NCBI GenBank assembly: GCA_002684495.1
Contig: NYVG01000015.1
Location: 255,138 to 319,137 of the forward strand
DNA length: 64,000 bases
DNA from: Gammaproteobacteria bacterium
GTDB lineage: Bacteria > Pseudomonadota > Gammaproteobacteria > Pseudomonadales > Azotimanducaceae
Direction: 5' to 3'
The stretch's first letter is position 1. Each line of letters begins with the position of its first letter. Made by a program: the position numbers and the translations under genes. Positions 1-7,812 of the stretch are shown here, in pieces. A model generated the notes under the pieces. The model did no database searches, was not told the DNA's origin, and saw nothing but the letters and a program-made list of their open reading frames with translations.

Positions 1-229
1 CGTTAACCCGCGTGGTGAAGGGGAACGCACTGAACGACGTCGCCATCGTCGGCTGCCCGTCGGCCTGACGCACTGCAGTATCAAAGGCGCACAGTGTCCA
101 TTCCGGCCGAGTACCGGTAGCCACTACGTTGTCTGGTCCGTCACCAAACGCCCCACCATAGGAGTAGGCTCCCATCAACCCTAGCTGACCCATCTCTGGG
201 GCTGTTGCCGGTCGGATTTCGATGCTCAT
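1..229 (-). CDS. GNAT-type N-acetyltransferase, Eis-like (partial; C-terminus outside window)
   Basis: Reading leftwards from an ATG at 229, the frame is open to the window edge and gives 76 residues starting MSIEIRPATAPEMGQL. The N-terminus (IRPAT), the PEWTLCAF stretch near residue 42 and FSAFPFTTRVN near residue 67 match the start of COG4552/Eis-type GNAT acetyltransferases, which transfer acetyl from acetyl-CoA. The acetyl-CoA-binding core and C-terminal sterol-carrier-like domain would lie outside the window. A weak TAGG lies upstream of the ATG. The stop of the secreted-protein gene upstream is only 27 bases away on the same strand, so the two are probably co-transcribed. The substrate is unknown. 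Confidence 0.6.
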   Translation of the reverse strand, partial: MSIEIRPATAPEMGQLGLMGAYSYGGAFGDGPDNVVATGTRPEWTLCAFDTAVRQADGQPTMATSFSAFPFTTRVN

Positions 230-256
230 GGCCGCGCCTAGGTCAATCTGGTGCCA

Positions 257-1315
257 TCAGTTTTTTGATTGCGCCGCCATGGCTTCTCGCTCGAGCAATC
301 GCGCACCCCGTAAAATATTCCCCATAGCGTAGTTACCCTCGTGGCAGGCATATTCGTATACCTTGCCCGTGCCTGCTTTCCAGACATATTCACCGCTCCA
401 AGGCTTGGTCCAAGCAGTAGGGTCGTCCACTGTGAAGTTGTACAGCAAGTTGCCATTATCAAGTTTGGTAAAACGCTCGGTCAGATGCAGATTTTCATCA
501 CCACCGTAGAGGCCGGTTTTTTCCTTAAAGTTTTTGGTCTCCACAACTAAAGTATCGCCTTCCCAGCGACCAATGGAATCGCCGAGCCATTTACGATTAG
601 TCACAGGACCATGCTCGCTATTAAGGCGAATAATGCGTGCATCATGGACCATCTCCAGCAGAATCATGACATGGTCGTCGGTCTGCACAATGCGCTTAAA
701 GTTGTTGTAGAGGCCAGGCATGCTTGGCGGACCGGCACTAAACCCGAGCAGACAGCGTTCCGCCAACGCCACACTCTCTGGACCGTCAAAAGGACCAGGG
801 CCATCAGTCTTCAGCCAAGACGCGGTGCCATCATTCTGGTACGCGAACGAACTGAAATTATCGGCTATCTTCTTCATACCGGCTGGCGTCATGGGTGGTC
901 GGCGGCCATTCGGGGGGTCATATACAATCGATGTTCTAATTTTACCGTTGACCTCGGAAACACCACTGCCAGGGTCTACCCAAAATGAGTTGTATCCACC
1001 CACACCACCAGCACCGTATGCCTGCTGGCCGTCACCGCCGGCCTGTGGCGCACCCCGGTTCGGATCGCTGATTACGTCTGCGTCACTCTGGGTAAACGGA
1101 TGCGCTTTGAGCAACATATCCGCCTCCTCACGCGTCATAAACTGCCGATCTCCAAAAACCTTAGGCCGCTCTTCAGGAGTCAAAGTTCCGCTGTCGTAGG
1201 TTCCCGTAAGATCCGGGTGCCCCGCTGACGTGCGCTGAATTTCACTTATGGCGGCCGGCGTTGTACCCAATAAACATGTGCTCACTAAAATGCGGCTGAC
1301 AAAAGTCCAATGCAT
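257..1315 (-). CDS. Secreted protein of unknown function
   Basis: The predicted protein has 352 residues. The start is the ATG at 1315 because GGGAGGATCT lies directly in front of it; an in-frame TTG at 1327 overlaps that ribosome site and is less likely. The first 20-25 residues form a hydrophobic signal peptide ending near TTPAAIS, so the product is probably exported to the periplasm. Conserved-looking features are GRWEGDTLVVET in the middle and YEYACHEGNYAMGNILRGA at the C-terminus. These recur in secreted proteins of unknown role that are often duplicated in marine gammaproteobacteria and acidobacteria (recalled, not searched). No catalytic motif is recognised. It appears to be followed by the acetyltransferase gene in one transcript. 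Confidence 0.75.
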   Translation of the reverse strand: MHWTFVSRILVSTCLLGTTPAAISEIQRTSAGHPDLTGTYDSGTLTPEERPKVFGDRQFMTREEADMLLKAHPFTQSDADVISDPNRGAPQAGGDGQQAYGAGGVGGYNSFWVDPGSGVSEVNGKIRTSIVYDPPNGRRPPMTPAGMKKIADNFSSFAYQNDGTASWLKTDGPGPFDGPESVALAERCLLGFSAGPPSMPGLYNNFKRIVQTDDHVMILLEMVHDARIIRLNSEHGPVTNRKWLGDSIGRWEGDTLVVETKNFKEKTGLYGGDENLHLTERFTKLDNGNLLYNFTVDDPTAWTKPWSGEYVWKAGTGKVYEYACHEGNYAMGNILRGARLLEREAMAAQSKN

Positions 1316-1465
1316 AGATCCTCCCAAATCATTACAAGCCTTAATGTTCCATGAGCCCTAGCTTCGCGCAAATCCGCGACATTGCCAACTCGTTTCGTAG
1401 CAATTGCAAATTTGCCGCTGACGGCAAAAACCCACTAGTATCGCTAAAAATATCAGGGGGAATCC

Positions 1466-1897
1466 ATGGGTTACAAATATCGCTTTGTCTACAGCTTGAT
1501 TTTGATGGCCACGCCACTGTGGGCAAATGCTGAGGAGCCAACGGCAATGCCGCTGAATGAGGAGGCAGGACTGCTCTACGAACTGCGGACATATACAGCT
1601 CATGCGGGCAAGCTCGACGCCCTGGAGCAGCGCTTTCGCAACCACACTATGGCGTTATTTGAGAAGCATGGGATTATCAATGTCAGCTATTGGAAACCCC
1701 TGGAGCAGCCAAATACGCTGATTTACTTGGTTGCTCATCCAAGCCAGTTTGCTGCGGCCAACGCCTGGCAGGCGTTTGGCAATGATCCAGAGTGGCAAGC
1801 GGTATACGCTGCATCAATCGCCGACGGTCGTCTGGTGGAAACTATCCAGCGCACCTTTATGCGACTAACAGATTATTCACCACAACCCAGCCCTTGA
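1466..1897 (+). CDS. Exported NIPSNAP-family protein
   Basis: The 143-residue product starts at an ATG preceded by CAGGGGGAATCC. Residues 1-22 are a signal peptide (hydrophobic stretch then WANA), which predicts export. The mature part has the NIPSNAP hallmarks: LYELRTYTAHAGKLDALEQRF, HGIINVSYW, and a late FMRLTDYSPQPS tail. NIPSNAP domains are dimeric alpha/beta-barrel folds related to ABM monooxygenases, and their function is mostly unknown. The gene is convergent with the thiolase gene, and a perfect hairpin separates the two. The signal peptide is notable because most bacterial NIPSNAP proteins are cytoplasmic. Confidence 0.85.
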   Translation: MGYKYRFVYSLILMATPLWANAEEPTAMPLNEEAGLLYELRTYTAHAGKLDALEQRFRNHTMALFEKHGIINVSYWKPLEQPNTLIYLVAHPSQFAAANAWQAFGNDPEWQAVYAASIADGRLVETIQRTFMRLTDYSPQPSP

Positions 1898-1901
1898 TAT
1901 G

Positions 1902-1936
1902 CCAATACTGCTGGGCCAAAGGCCCAGCAGTATTGG
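1902..1936. terminator. Perfect 16-bp stem hairpin between convergent genes
   Basis: Arms 1902-1917 and 1921-1936 are perfect reverse complements (16 base pairs, GC-rich at the top) with an AAA loop. The hairpin lies between the stop of the NIPSNAP gene at 1897 and the stop of the thiolase gene at 1955, where a bidirectional terminator is expected. Neither side has a T-run, so it is not a textbook intrinsic terminator. Confidence 0.7.
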
Positions 1937-1954
1937 AGCGGCTAGTGCTGTTCG

Positions 1955-3151
1955 TTAGAGAACTTCAAACAGTCCCGCAGCGCCCATGCCACCACCAATA
2001 CACATGGTGGACACGACATATTTCGCGCCACGACGCTTACCCTCGATCAGCGCGTGGGCAACCATGCGCGATCCCGACATACCGTAAGGGTGGCCGATAG
2101 AGATCGCGCCGCCGTTGACGTTAAGCAGTTCATCCGGAATACCCAGTTTGTCTCGGCAGTATACGACCTGCACTGCGAAAGCCTCATTAAGCTCCCACAA
2201 GCCAATGTCATCCATGCTGAGACCGTTTTTTTCCAGCAATTTCGGGATCGCAAATACCGGCCCAATACCCATTTCGTCGGCCTGAGTACCAGCAACGGCC
2301 ATACCACGATAGGCACCAAGGGGCTGCAGACCGCGCTGCTCGGCCAATTTAGCTTCCATCAACACACACGCTGAGGCGCCATCCGACAACTGCGATGCAT
2401 TACCGGCGGTAACGTGCTTGCCTTCCTGAATGACTTGGCCACCGCTGAACACCGGCTGCAGGCCGGCCAAACTTTCATAAGTTGTACCGGGCCGATTACC
2501 CTCGTCTTTATCGAGGGTCATCTCGATTTCATTAACCTCGCCGGTTTCTTTGTTCATCAGCTTCATCACTGACGGTAATGGCACGATCTCGTCGTCAAAT
2601 GCCCCCGCCTGCTGAGCCGCCGCGGTACGCGCCTGAGACTGAGCGGCGTACTGATCCTGGTCGTCTCGGTTAACGCCATAACGCTCGCCAACGACCTCTG
2701 CAGTTTCTAGCATCGCCATATAGAGGCCAGGCTGATTTTCCATAAGCCATGGACTTGGTGTGGTGAACATGTCACCGGTCTGATTGGTGGAAATGGATTC
2801 GACACCACCACCAATCGCCACGTCCATCCCGTCAGAGATAATTTGCTTAGCGGCAATACCGATGGCCATCATTCCAGAAGAGCATTGACGATCAATACTC
2901 TGGCCCGGAACGGTATCCGGCAAACCCGCTTCAAGCAGACATTGGCGCGCTGTATTAAACGCACTGCTACCCATCTGTAACGCCGCGCCCATAATGACAT
3001 CTTCAACTTCCGCCCCATCGACGCCTGCACGCTGTACCGCGTGTTTGATGGCGTGGGCTCCCAAGCTTTGGCCCAGTGTATTGTTAAAAGCTCCGCGATA
3101 GGCCTTGCCTATCGGGGTTCGGGCAGTGGAAACAATAACTGCTTCGCGCAT
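1955..3151 (-). CDS. Acetyl-CoA C-acyltransferase (thiolase)
   Basis: The 398-residue protein has the usual thiolase length and all catalytic landmarks: nucleophilic Cys90 in DRQCSSG, His354 in [11 protein letters not shown], and Cys384 in [10 protein letters not shown]. Thiolases cleave 3-ketoacyl-CoA with CoA, or condense two acyl-CoAs, in the cytoplasm. GGAGAAAACCTT precedes the ATG. The gene follows the nitronate-monooxygenase-family gene by 37 bases on the same strand, so they form a probable two-gene operon. Chain-length preference cannot be read from sequence; the enzyme could serve beta-oxidation or degradation of a cyclic acid. The terminal hairpin at 1902-1936 probably ends its transcript. 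Confidence 0.93.
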   Translation of the reverse strand: MREAVIVSTARTPIGKAYRGAFNNTLGQSLGAHAIKHAVQRAGVDGAEVEDVIMGAALQMGSSAFNTARQCLLEAGLPDTVPGQSIDRQCSSGMMAIGIAAKQIISDGMDVAIGGGVESISTNQTGDMFTTPSPWLMENQPGLYMAMLETAEVVGERYGVNRDDQDQYAAQSQARTAAAQQAGAFDDEIVPLPSVMKLMNKETGEVNEIEMTLDKDEGNRPGTTYESLAGLQPVFSGGQVIQEGKHVTAGNASQLSDGASACVLMEAKLAEQRGLQPLGAYRGMAVAGTQADEMGIGPVFAIPKLLEKNGLSMDDIGLWELNEAFAVQVVYCRDKLGIPDELLNVNGGAISIGHPYGMSGSRMVAHALIEGKRRGAKYVVSTMCIGGGMGAAGLFEVL

Positions 3152-3188
3152 AAGGTTTTCTCCGTTTGTATTGCTATTAAGTGTCTTA

Positions 3189-4166
3189 TTAGGCCGCTGA
3201 GAACTGGGCTAAACGCTGAGAAATCAGTGCATCAGCCTCGCCCATAATGCGGTCGATTAGTTCCTGCACACTAGGAATGTCGTACACCAGCCCGGCAACC
3301 ATGCCGCAAGACCAAGCGCCTGCCTGCATTGTTCCTTCTTGCATAATCTTCGGATACACACCCGCGACTTCACCGGCAATATCCTCAAACTTTAGCTCCG
3401 CGCCCATGGCTTTTTCTTTTTCCAGCAAGCGTTCAACGGCTTCGTTAGTGAGCACTCGTTCGGTGTTGCGCAGCGGGCGCATCACCAAACGCGTATCGAG
3501 CTCAGACGCCGCGAGGATGGCTTGTTTTACATTCTCATGCACAGGCGCTTCCTTGGTCGCAATGAACCGCGTACCCATGTTCATACCCTCGGCACCCATG
3601 GCGAGAGATGCAACTAGGGAACGAGCGTCAGCCATGCCCCCTGAAGATACAAAGGGAATTTCTAGTTCATCGGCGGCTCGCGGCAGCAGAATGAAATTTG
3701 GAATATCATCTTCGCCGGGGTGACCACCGCATTCGAAGCCGTCTACTGATACCGCATCGCAGCCTATGTCCTGAGCCTTCAGCGAGTGCCTAACACTCGT
3801 GCATTTGTGAATGACCTTAACTCCAGCGTCTTGCAGTTGCGGCAACCACTTTGCGGGATTATTGCCTGCGGTTTCGACGACCTTAACCCCACTGTCAACA
3901 ATGGTTTGCACCAACCCTGGATAGTCCGGCGGTGTTACTGAAGGCAAAAACGTAAGGTTGACGCCAAACGGCTTGTCGGTCATGTCGCGGCAGCGCGCTA
4001 TTTCGTTGGCTAACTTCTCAGGCGTGCCTTGAGTCAGCCCGGTAATAATCCCGAGCCCTCCAGCGTTAGATACAGCGGCGGCCATTTCGGCTAAACCAAC
4101 ATAGTGCATACCACCCTGAATGATGGGATGTTCAATACCAAAGAGTTCAGTAATCCGTGTTTTCAT
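3189..4166 (-). CDS. Nitronate monooxygenase / 2-nitropropane dioxygenase family flavoprotein
   Basis: The protein has 325 residues when started at the ATG at 4166, which is preceded by AGGG and gives the family-typical start [21 protein letters not shown] longer open frame to 4229 has no ribosome site. The IIQGGM start, the FGVNL strand, the [11 protein letters not shown] segment and the [15 protein letters not shown] flavin-phosphate region fit the TIM-barrel FMN enzymes of the NMO/2-NPD family. Family members oxidise nitronates, but many relatives are uncharacterised oxidoreductases tied to acyl-CoA metabolism. The thiolase gene just downstream favours a role in CoA-ester catabolism over detoxification (inference). 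Confidence 0.88.
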   Translation of the reverse strand: MKTRITELFGIEHPIIQGGMHYVGLAEMAAAVSNAGGLGIITGLTQGTPEKLANEIARCRDMTDKPFGVNLTFLPSVTPPDYPGLVQTIVDSGVKVVETAGNNPAKWLPQLQDAGVKVIHKCTSVRHSLKAQDIGCDAVSVDGFECGGHPGEDDIPNFILLPRAADELEIPFVSSGGMADARSLVASLAMGAEGMNMGTRFIATKEAPVHENVKQAILAASELDTRLVMRPLRNTERVLTNEAVERLLEKEKAMGAELKFEDIAGEVAGVYPKIMQEGTMQAGAWSCGMVAGLVYDIPSVQELIDRIMGEADALISQRLAQFSAA

Positions 4167-4403
4167 CAAAAGCCCTATGAGTTGTGTGTGATTAGATGCT
4201 GGCTGCTTGTGATAACGCCATTCCATCAAAGGTTATTAATGGACTGCATTAATATGTACAGAACGCTTTTTGTCAAGTAACCGAACAGCCGAATACGGTA
4301 ACTGAATTAGCATTTAAATTGGCAAAATCTATGCAATATAGTTTAGCCCGCTCACGCCAATGCAGCCTTGTCAGCAGTGCCTGAATAGCAAGCCGCTAGT
4401 CGG

Positions 4404-5324
4404 CTAACTGCTCTGCCCATGTTGCAGCAATCCCTCAGGAGTCATGGTCACGCCACCGCAGACAATGATCAGCACGGATTCTGCATCGGCTAAATATTCT
4501 GCAGATTGAGTAATCCCAGCAACTGCTGCGCCGCAGGCCGGTTCAACCAAAATCCGATGCTCTCGCAATAAAGTTTCGCAGCCACCCACCGCAGCCGCAT
4601 CACTGATGACGTCGCTTATAACTGGATGGCGCTGGGCGCTCAGTAATGCTTGATCGCAAACCTGCCGTGCACCCAGCGAAGATGCAACGCTGGTAATCGC
4701 CGGTAGCCGCACAACCTTACCGGCGTCCAAGGCAGCTGCAAAAGATTCAGCACCGCGAGTTTCCATGGCCAATATGGGCACATCGGACCAGCCAAGCCGC
4801 TGCATACCCGCGACTGCGCCACAAAGCAGCCCACCCCCACCAACAGACAACACCAGCGCACCGGGCTTGATGCCATCCCGGGCTATCTCATCGATCATCG
4901 TGCTGTGCCCCTGCCAAAGCAGAGGATGATCGAAGGGGTGAATAAATGCTTCATAAGGCGCTAAAGATGCCTCGGCATAAGCATTGGCCTCATACCAAGA
5001 TGCTCCGTGAACCGTGAGTTGGGCACCTTGTGCAAGGATCAATTTACGCGCTTGTGCGGTTGTGCTCTCGGGCACCACAACGCGAACCGGTAACGACAAC
5101 TTACGCCCAACATAGGCCACCGCGATCCCCGCATTACCACCGGAAGACGATACAAGGCCGCGCGCGCCAGCCGCCACTTCGTGCTGACACAGCACAGCGA
5201 CACCACGCAACTTAAATGATCCTGATGGCTGCAAGTTTTCCAGCTTCAGCCAGACGGGTTTTCCGAGACCATCGGACAATGGCTCGGAAAGCAGCGTTGG
5301 AGTTTCGATATAGAGGTTCGACAT
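4404..5324 (-). CDS. PLP-dependent L-serine/threonine dehydratase-like enzyme
   Basis: The product is 306 residues from the ATG at 5324. The PLP lysine is in PSGSFKLRG (about residue 39), followed by the SSSGGNAGIA substrate loop and the SVGGGGLLCG phosphate-binding loop. This is the fold-type II pattern of L-serine/threonine dehydratases, which deaminate serine or threonine to pyruvate or 2-oxobutyrate. It is shorter than biosynthetic IlvA and lacks the C-terminal regulatory domain, so it resembles catabolic SdsL- or SDH-like enzymes. No good ribosome site is visible; a TTG five codons upstream is an alternative start. The gene seems monocistronic, with 237 bases to the next gene. Confidence 0.85.
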   Translation of the reverse strand: MSNLYIETPTLLSEPLSDGLGKPVWLKLENLQPSGSFKLRGVAVLCQHEVAAGARGLVSSSGGNAGIAVAYVGRKLSLPVRVVVPESTTAQARKLILAQGAQLTVHGASWYEANAYAEASLAPYEAFIHPFDHPLLWQGHSTMIDEIARDGIKPGALVLSVGGGGLLCGAVAGMQRLGWSDVPILAMETRGAESFAAALDAGKVVRLPAITSVASSLGARQVCDQALLSAQRHPVISDVISDAAAVGGCETLLREHRILVEPACGAAVAGITQSAEYLADAESVLIIVCGGVTMTPEGLLQHGQSS

Positions 5325-5538
5325 AACTATATGCGCCAAAAGTGGCGACGAACCCGCAGGTTCGTACTAGGATAAAAATCGTCATTTTCGTGCATGGTAA
5401 ATCCCCGAAAGGTAAAAATTTCCGGCCAACAGAGATCAGAACAATAACGGTTATTTGCGTCTCTAGTGCTGGACAAGCTCGACCATTAATGCGGATTATT
5501 GTGCTCTTACTCAGATATTAACAAGGCAAGGAAGACCC

Positions 5539-6399
5539 ATGTCCGACCAAGACACCTACACACCTCCAAAAGTTTGGCAGTGGAATCAAGACAGCGGCGG
5601 GCGATTTGCCAATATTAATCGCCCCATAGCTGGCTCAACTCATGACCAGGAACTACCGACCGGGGAGCACGACTTGCAGCTGCATTCTCTGGCAACACCT
5701 AACGGCGTCAAGGTCACCGTGTTGCTGGAAGAACTGCTGGAGTTGGGTATTGAGGCAGCGGAATACGACGCCTACACGATCAATATCGGCGAAGGCCAAC
5801 AGTTCAGTAGCGGCTTTGTTGAGATCAATCCTAATTCAAAAATTCCAGCTCTAGTGGACCGTAGCACCACGCCCCACACCCGAGTATTCGAATCCGGAGC
5901 AATCCTCGTATACCTAGCTGAAAAGTTTGGCCACTTCCTACCCACGGAACCCAGTGCCCGGGCGGAGTGCATGTCCTGGCTGTTCTGGCAGATGGGCAGC
6001 GCCCCTTACCTCGGCGGCGGCTTTGGTCACTTCTATGCCTATGCGCCAATGAAAATCGAATATTGCATCGACCGCTACGCGATGGAGGTGAAACGACAAC
6101 TGGACGTGCTCGATCGCTGCCTGAGTGAACGCCAGTATCTATGCGGCGACGACTACACTATTGCGGATATGGCCAATTACCCTTGGTATGGAGCACTGGC
6201 TAAGGGCAAGCTCTACGGCTCTGGCGAATTCCTCGATACGGCCAGCTACACTCACGTTAATCGTTGGGCCAATGAAATCGAGGCTCGACCTGCCGTTGAG
6301 CGGGGTCGTCGCGTGAACCGCCCATGGGGCCCGGAAGAAACCCAGGTTCTTGAGCGTCATAGCGCCAAGGACTTTGAGATTAAGGACGAATCCGCGTAA
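5539..6399 (+). CDS. yghU: Glutathione S-transferase family, YghU-type disulfide reductase
   Basis: The 286-residue product is preceded by AAGGCAAGGAAGACCC and an ATG. The N-terminal extension (YTPPKVWQW, NRPIAGSTHDQELP) is characteristic of YghU/Nu-class proteins. A thioredoxin-like domain follows with SLATPNGVKVTVLLEEL and NPNSKIPAL, then an all-helical domain (YTIADMANYPW). YghU binds two glutathiones and reduces disulfide bonds and organic peroxides in the cytoplasm. A short 13-base palindrome (5453-5465) lies about 75 bases upstream and might be an operator. The gene is convergent with the DUF2807 gene, separated by a long hairpin. Confidence 0.9.
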   Translation: MSDQDTYTPPKVWQWNQDSGGRFANINRPIAGSTHDQELPTGEHDLQLHSLATPNGVKVTVLLEELLELGIEAAEYDAYTINIGEGQQFSSGFVEINPNSKIPALVDRSTTPHTRVFESGAILVYLAEKFGHFLPTEPSARAECMSWLFWQMGSAPYLGGGFGHFYAYAPMKIEYCIDRYAMEVKRQLDVLDRCLSERQYLCGDDYTIADMANYPWYGALAKGKLYGSGEFLDTASYTHVNRWANEIEARPAVERGRRVNRPWGPEETQVLERHSAKDFEIKDESA

Positions 6400-6403
6400 T
6401 CAG

Positions 6404-6436
6404 AGTGGGCCGCAGCAACTTATGCTACGGCCCACT
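6404..6436. terminator. Hairpin between convergent genes
   Basis: AGTGGGCCG (6404-6412) pairs with CGGCCCACT (6428-6436), and AGCA/TGCT can extend the stem inside, leaving a small loop. It sits directly after the stop codon of the YghU-type gene and before the stop of the opposing DUF2807 gene. There is no strong T-run. The likely role is bidirectional termination. Confidence 0.6.
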
Positions 6437-6505
6437 GATAACTTCTCTTACGCAAGCGATCCGGTGCTCTTAGCGTCAAACCGGCTCTGTCTGCTTGCTG
6501 ATGTT

Positions 6506-7255
6506 CTAGCAGTCTGTGCGAACATGCCCCCCTGAACTCGACTCAAGCCCTTGAATTTTCGCGTCGGCACCAACACTCAGGCCACCACCGCTGGATATCC
6601 TGCCGGATACCGCTTCACGCGCTCCGCATGCGTCAATAAATGCACCGGACGATATGCCCACAATCAGCTCTTGAACATTGACGTCGTCAGCTAAACTGAC
6701 CGAGCCTCCAGAGGAAACAGTGAGATCAGCTTGCTGCAGGTCTAGCTTACCGTTCATGGCAAATCCAGCACCTGACGAAGCTCGCACGCTCAAACGCCGA
6801 ATGTCGCCGTCCATATCTACCATTCGCATCCGGCTTCCCGAACTTATGTCTGCAGCCACATCACCACGATTGATCTCACAATCGGTAATATGCGCAATAG
6901 CACCGGACGAGACATCGAAGGACTTCGGTAATGATCGCACAACCACATAGGCTGAAATCGGACCTGCCGAATCGAACAATGAGGAGAACCAGCCTTGCCT
7001 CGCACGAGACAGCCGCAACGAACCTTCGCGATTGGAAAATTCAAACGCGTCTTCCGAATCCGCTTCAACCCGCAATGAGTCGGTATCACCACAACGAAGA
7101 TCTAAATCGATGCCTGCGCTCAAGTCTACATCCCGCACCGCATCCAGCTCATATACAAATTCTTCAGCATGACTTGGCAGCGACCCAAACATTACGGTCA
7201 TAAGCGCCAGCAACGGATATATACCCAGCGTACGTAATAAAAATACATTTCTCAT
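6506..7255 (-). CDS. DUF2807 'head GIN' domain secreted protein
   Basis: The 249-residue protein starts at an ATG with AGGTGATCT in front. Residues 1-30 are a signal peptide ending SHAEE. The rest is a repetitive beta-helix-like domain rich in SSGA, SSGS and SSGG turns about every 20 residues (DVSSGAIAHI, DISSGSRMRM, RASSGAGFAM, SSGGSVSL, ISSGAFIDA, SSGGGLSVG). This is the DUF2807/putative auto-transporter adhesin pattern of envelope proteins of unknown function. No lipobox is seen, so it is probably periplasmic or surface-exposed. The stop lies in the convergent region with the YghU-type gene. Confidence 0.85.
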   Translation of the reverse strand: MRNVFLLRTLGIYPLLALMTVMFGSLPSHAEEFVYELDAVRDVDLSAGIDLDLRCGDTDSLRVEADSEDAFEFSNREGSLRLSRARQGWFSSLFDSAGPISAYVVVRSLPKSFDVSSGAIAHITDCEINRGDVAADISSGSRMRMVDMDGDIRRLSVRASSGAGFAMNGKLDLQQADLTVSSGGSVSLADDVNVQELIVGISSGAFIDACGAREAVSGRISSGGGLSVGADAKIQGLESSSGGHVRTDC

Positions 7256-7433
7256 AGATCACCTATTATCTATTCTGTTAGCAACATTACACGAAAGGGA
7301 CTTTCCCCACGCTTTTTTATTCACTCTTTAACTAATTCAGAATTCGTGCCAAGTATTTGTCAGCGCTAAGCGCATGAAATATCGGGCTTTATTGGAGCGC
7401 ACCAGCGCGCCATTCCAACCTCCTAGCTCTTTT

Positions 7434-7454
7434 AGCCATTTACTGGCTTTTTTT
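7434..7454 (+). terminator. Intrinsic terminator on the plus strand without a known plus-strand gene
   Basis: AGCCA (7434-7438), a five-base loop, TGGCT (7444-7448) and then a run of Ts. The orientation ends plus-strand transcription, but both flanking genes are on the minus strand. It may end a small unannotated plus-strand transcript from 7256-7430. The stem is only five base pairs, so chance is possible. Confidence 0.4.
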
Positions 7455-7491
7455 GCCATTAGGGGTCATTGAATAATCAGCACTTGGACGA

Positions 7492-7782
7492 CTAAACCAC
7501 TAAGCGGTAGTGTTCTACCGTGGGGAATGGATCGTAAAAATGGTGCAAGGCCTCACGCCAAGGCTGATATTGCTCGGAGTTGCGAAATCCCTCGGTGTGG
7601 TCTTCGAGCTGCCGCCAATGCACAAGCAAAATATAGCGATTGGCTTGTTCTAAGCACTTACGTAATTCGTGCCTTAAATAACCGTCGACACTTTGGATGT
7701 AGCGTTGGGCATCAGCAAAGGCCTCTTCAAACTCAGCCTCCTGCCCGGCAATCACATTGAGAATCGCCACTTCAAGAATCAT
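7492..7782 (-). CDS. Antibiotic biosynthesis monooxygenase (ABM) domain protein
   Basis: The product has 96 residues from the ATG at 7782, which is preceded by AAGGCAG. MILEVAILNVIAGQEAEFEEAF, then VDGYLRHELRKCLEQANRYILLVHW and LHHFYDPFPTVEHY, is the complete ABM ferredoxin-like fold, found in small dimeric monooxygenases and heme- or quinol-handling proteins. It lies 30 bases downstream of the tandem thioredoxin-fold gene and is the last gene of a three-gene operon with the penicillin-acylase-family lipoprotein. The true activity is unknown; its neighbours suggest breakdown of an amide-linked or aromatic compound (inference). Confidence 0.88.
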   Translation of the reverse strand: MILEVAILNVIAGQEAEFEEAFADAQRYIQSVDGYLRHELRKCLEQANRYILLVHWRQLEDHTEGFRNSEQYQPWREALHHFYDPFPTVEHYRLVV

Positions 7783-7812
7783 CTGCCTTACTAACAATTA
7801 GTCAAAGTTACA

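Noticed and set aside
611..1199. Plus-strand ORFs opposite the secreted protein gene
   Set aside because: They are shadows of the minus-strand gene that has a signal peptide and a strong ribosome site.
5334..5347. CGCCA/TGGCG inverted repeat at the dehydratase start
   Set aside because: The arms are only five bases long and no second copy is seen, so chance is likely.
5453..5465. AATAAC-G-GTTATT palindrome upstream of the YghU-type gene
   Set aside because: It resembles an operator but is a single 13-base copy with no partner; not strong enough to list as a site.
7374..7472. Plus-strand 32-codon ORF (MKYRALLERTSAPFQ) and a minus-strand 15-codon ORF behind a perfect AGGAGG in the same gap
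   Set aside because: Both are very short, have no conserved pattern, and overlap the orphan terminator; chance is likely.
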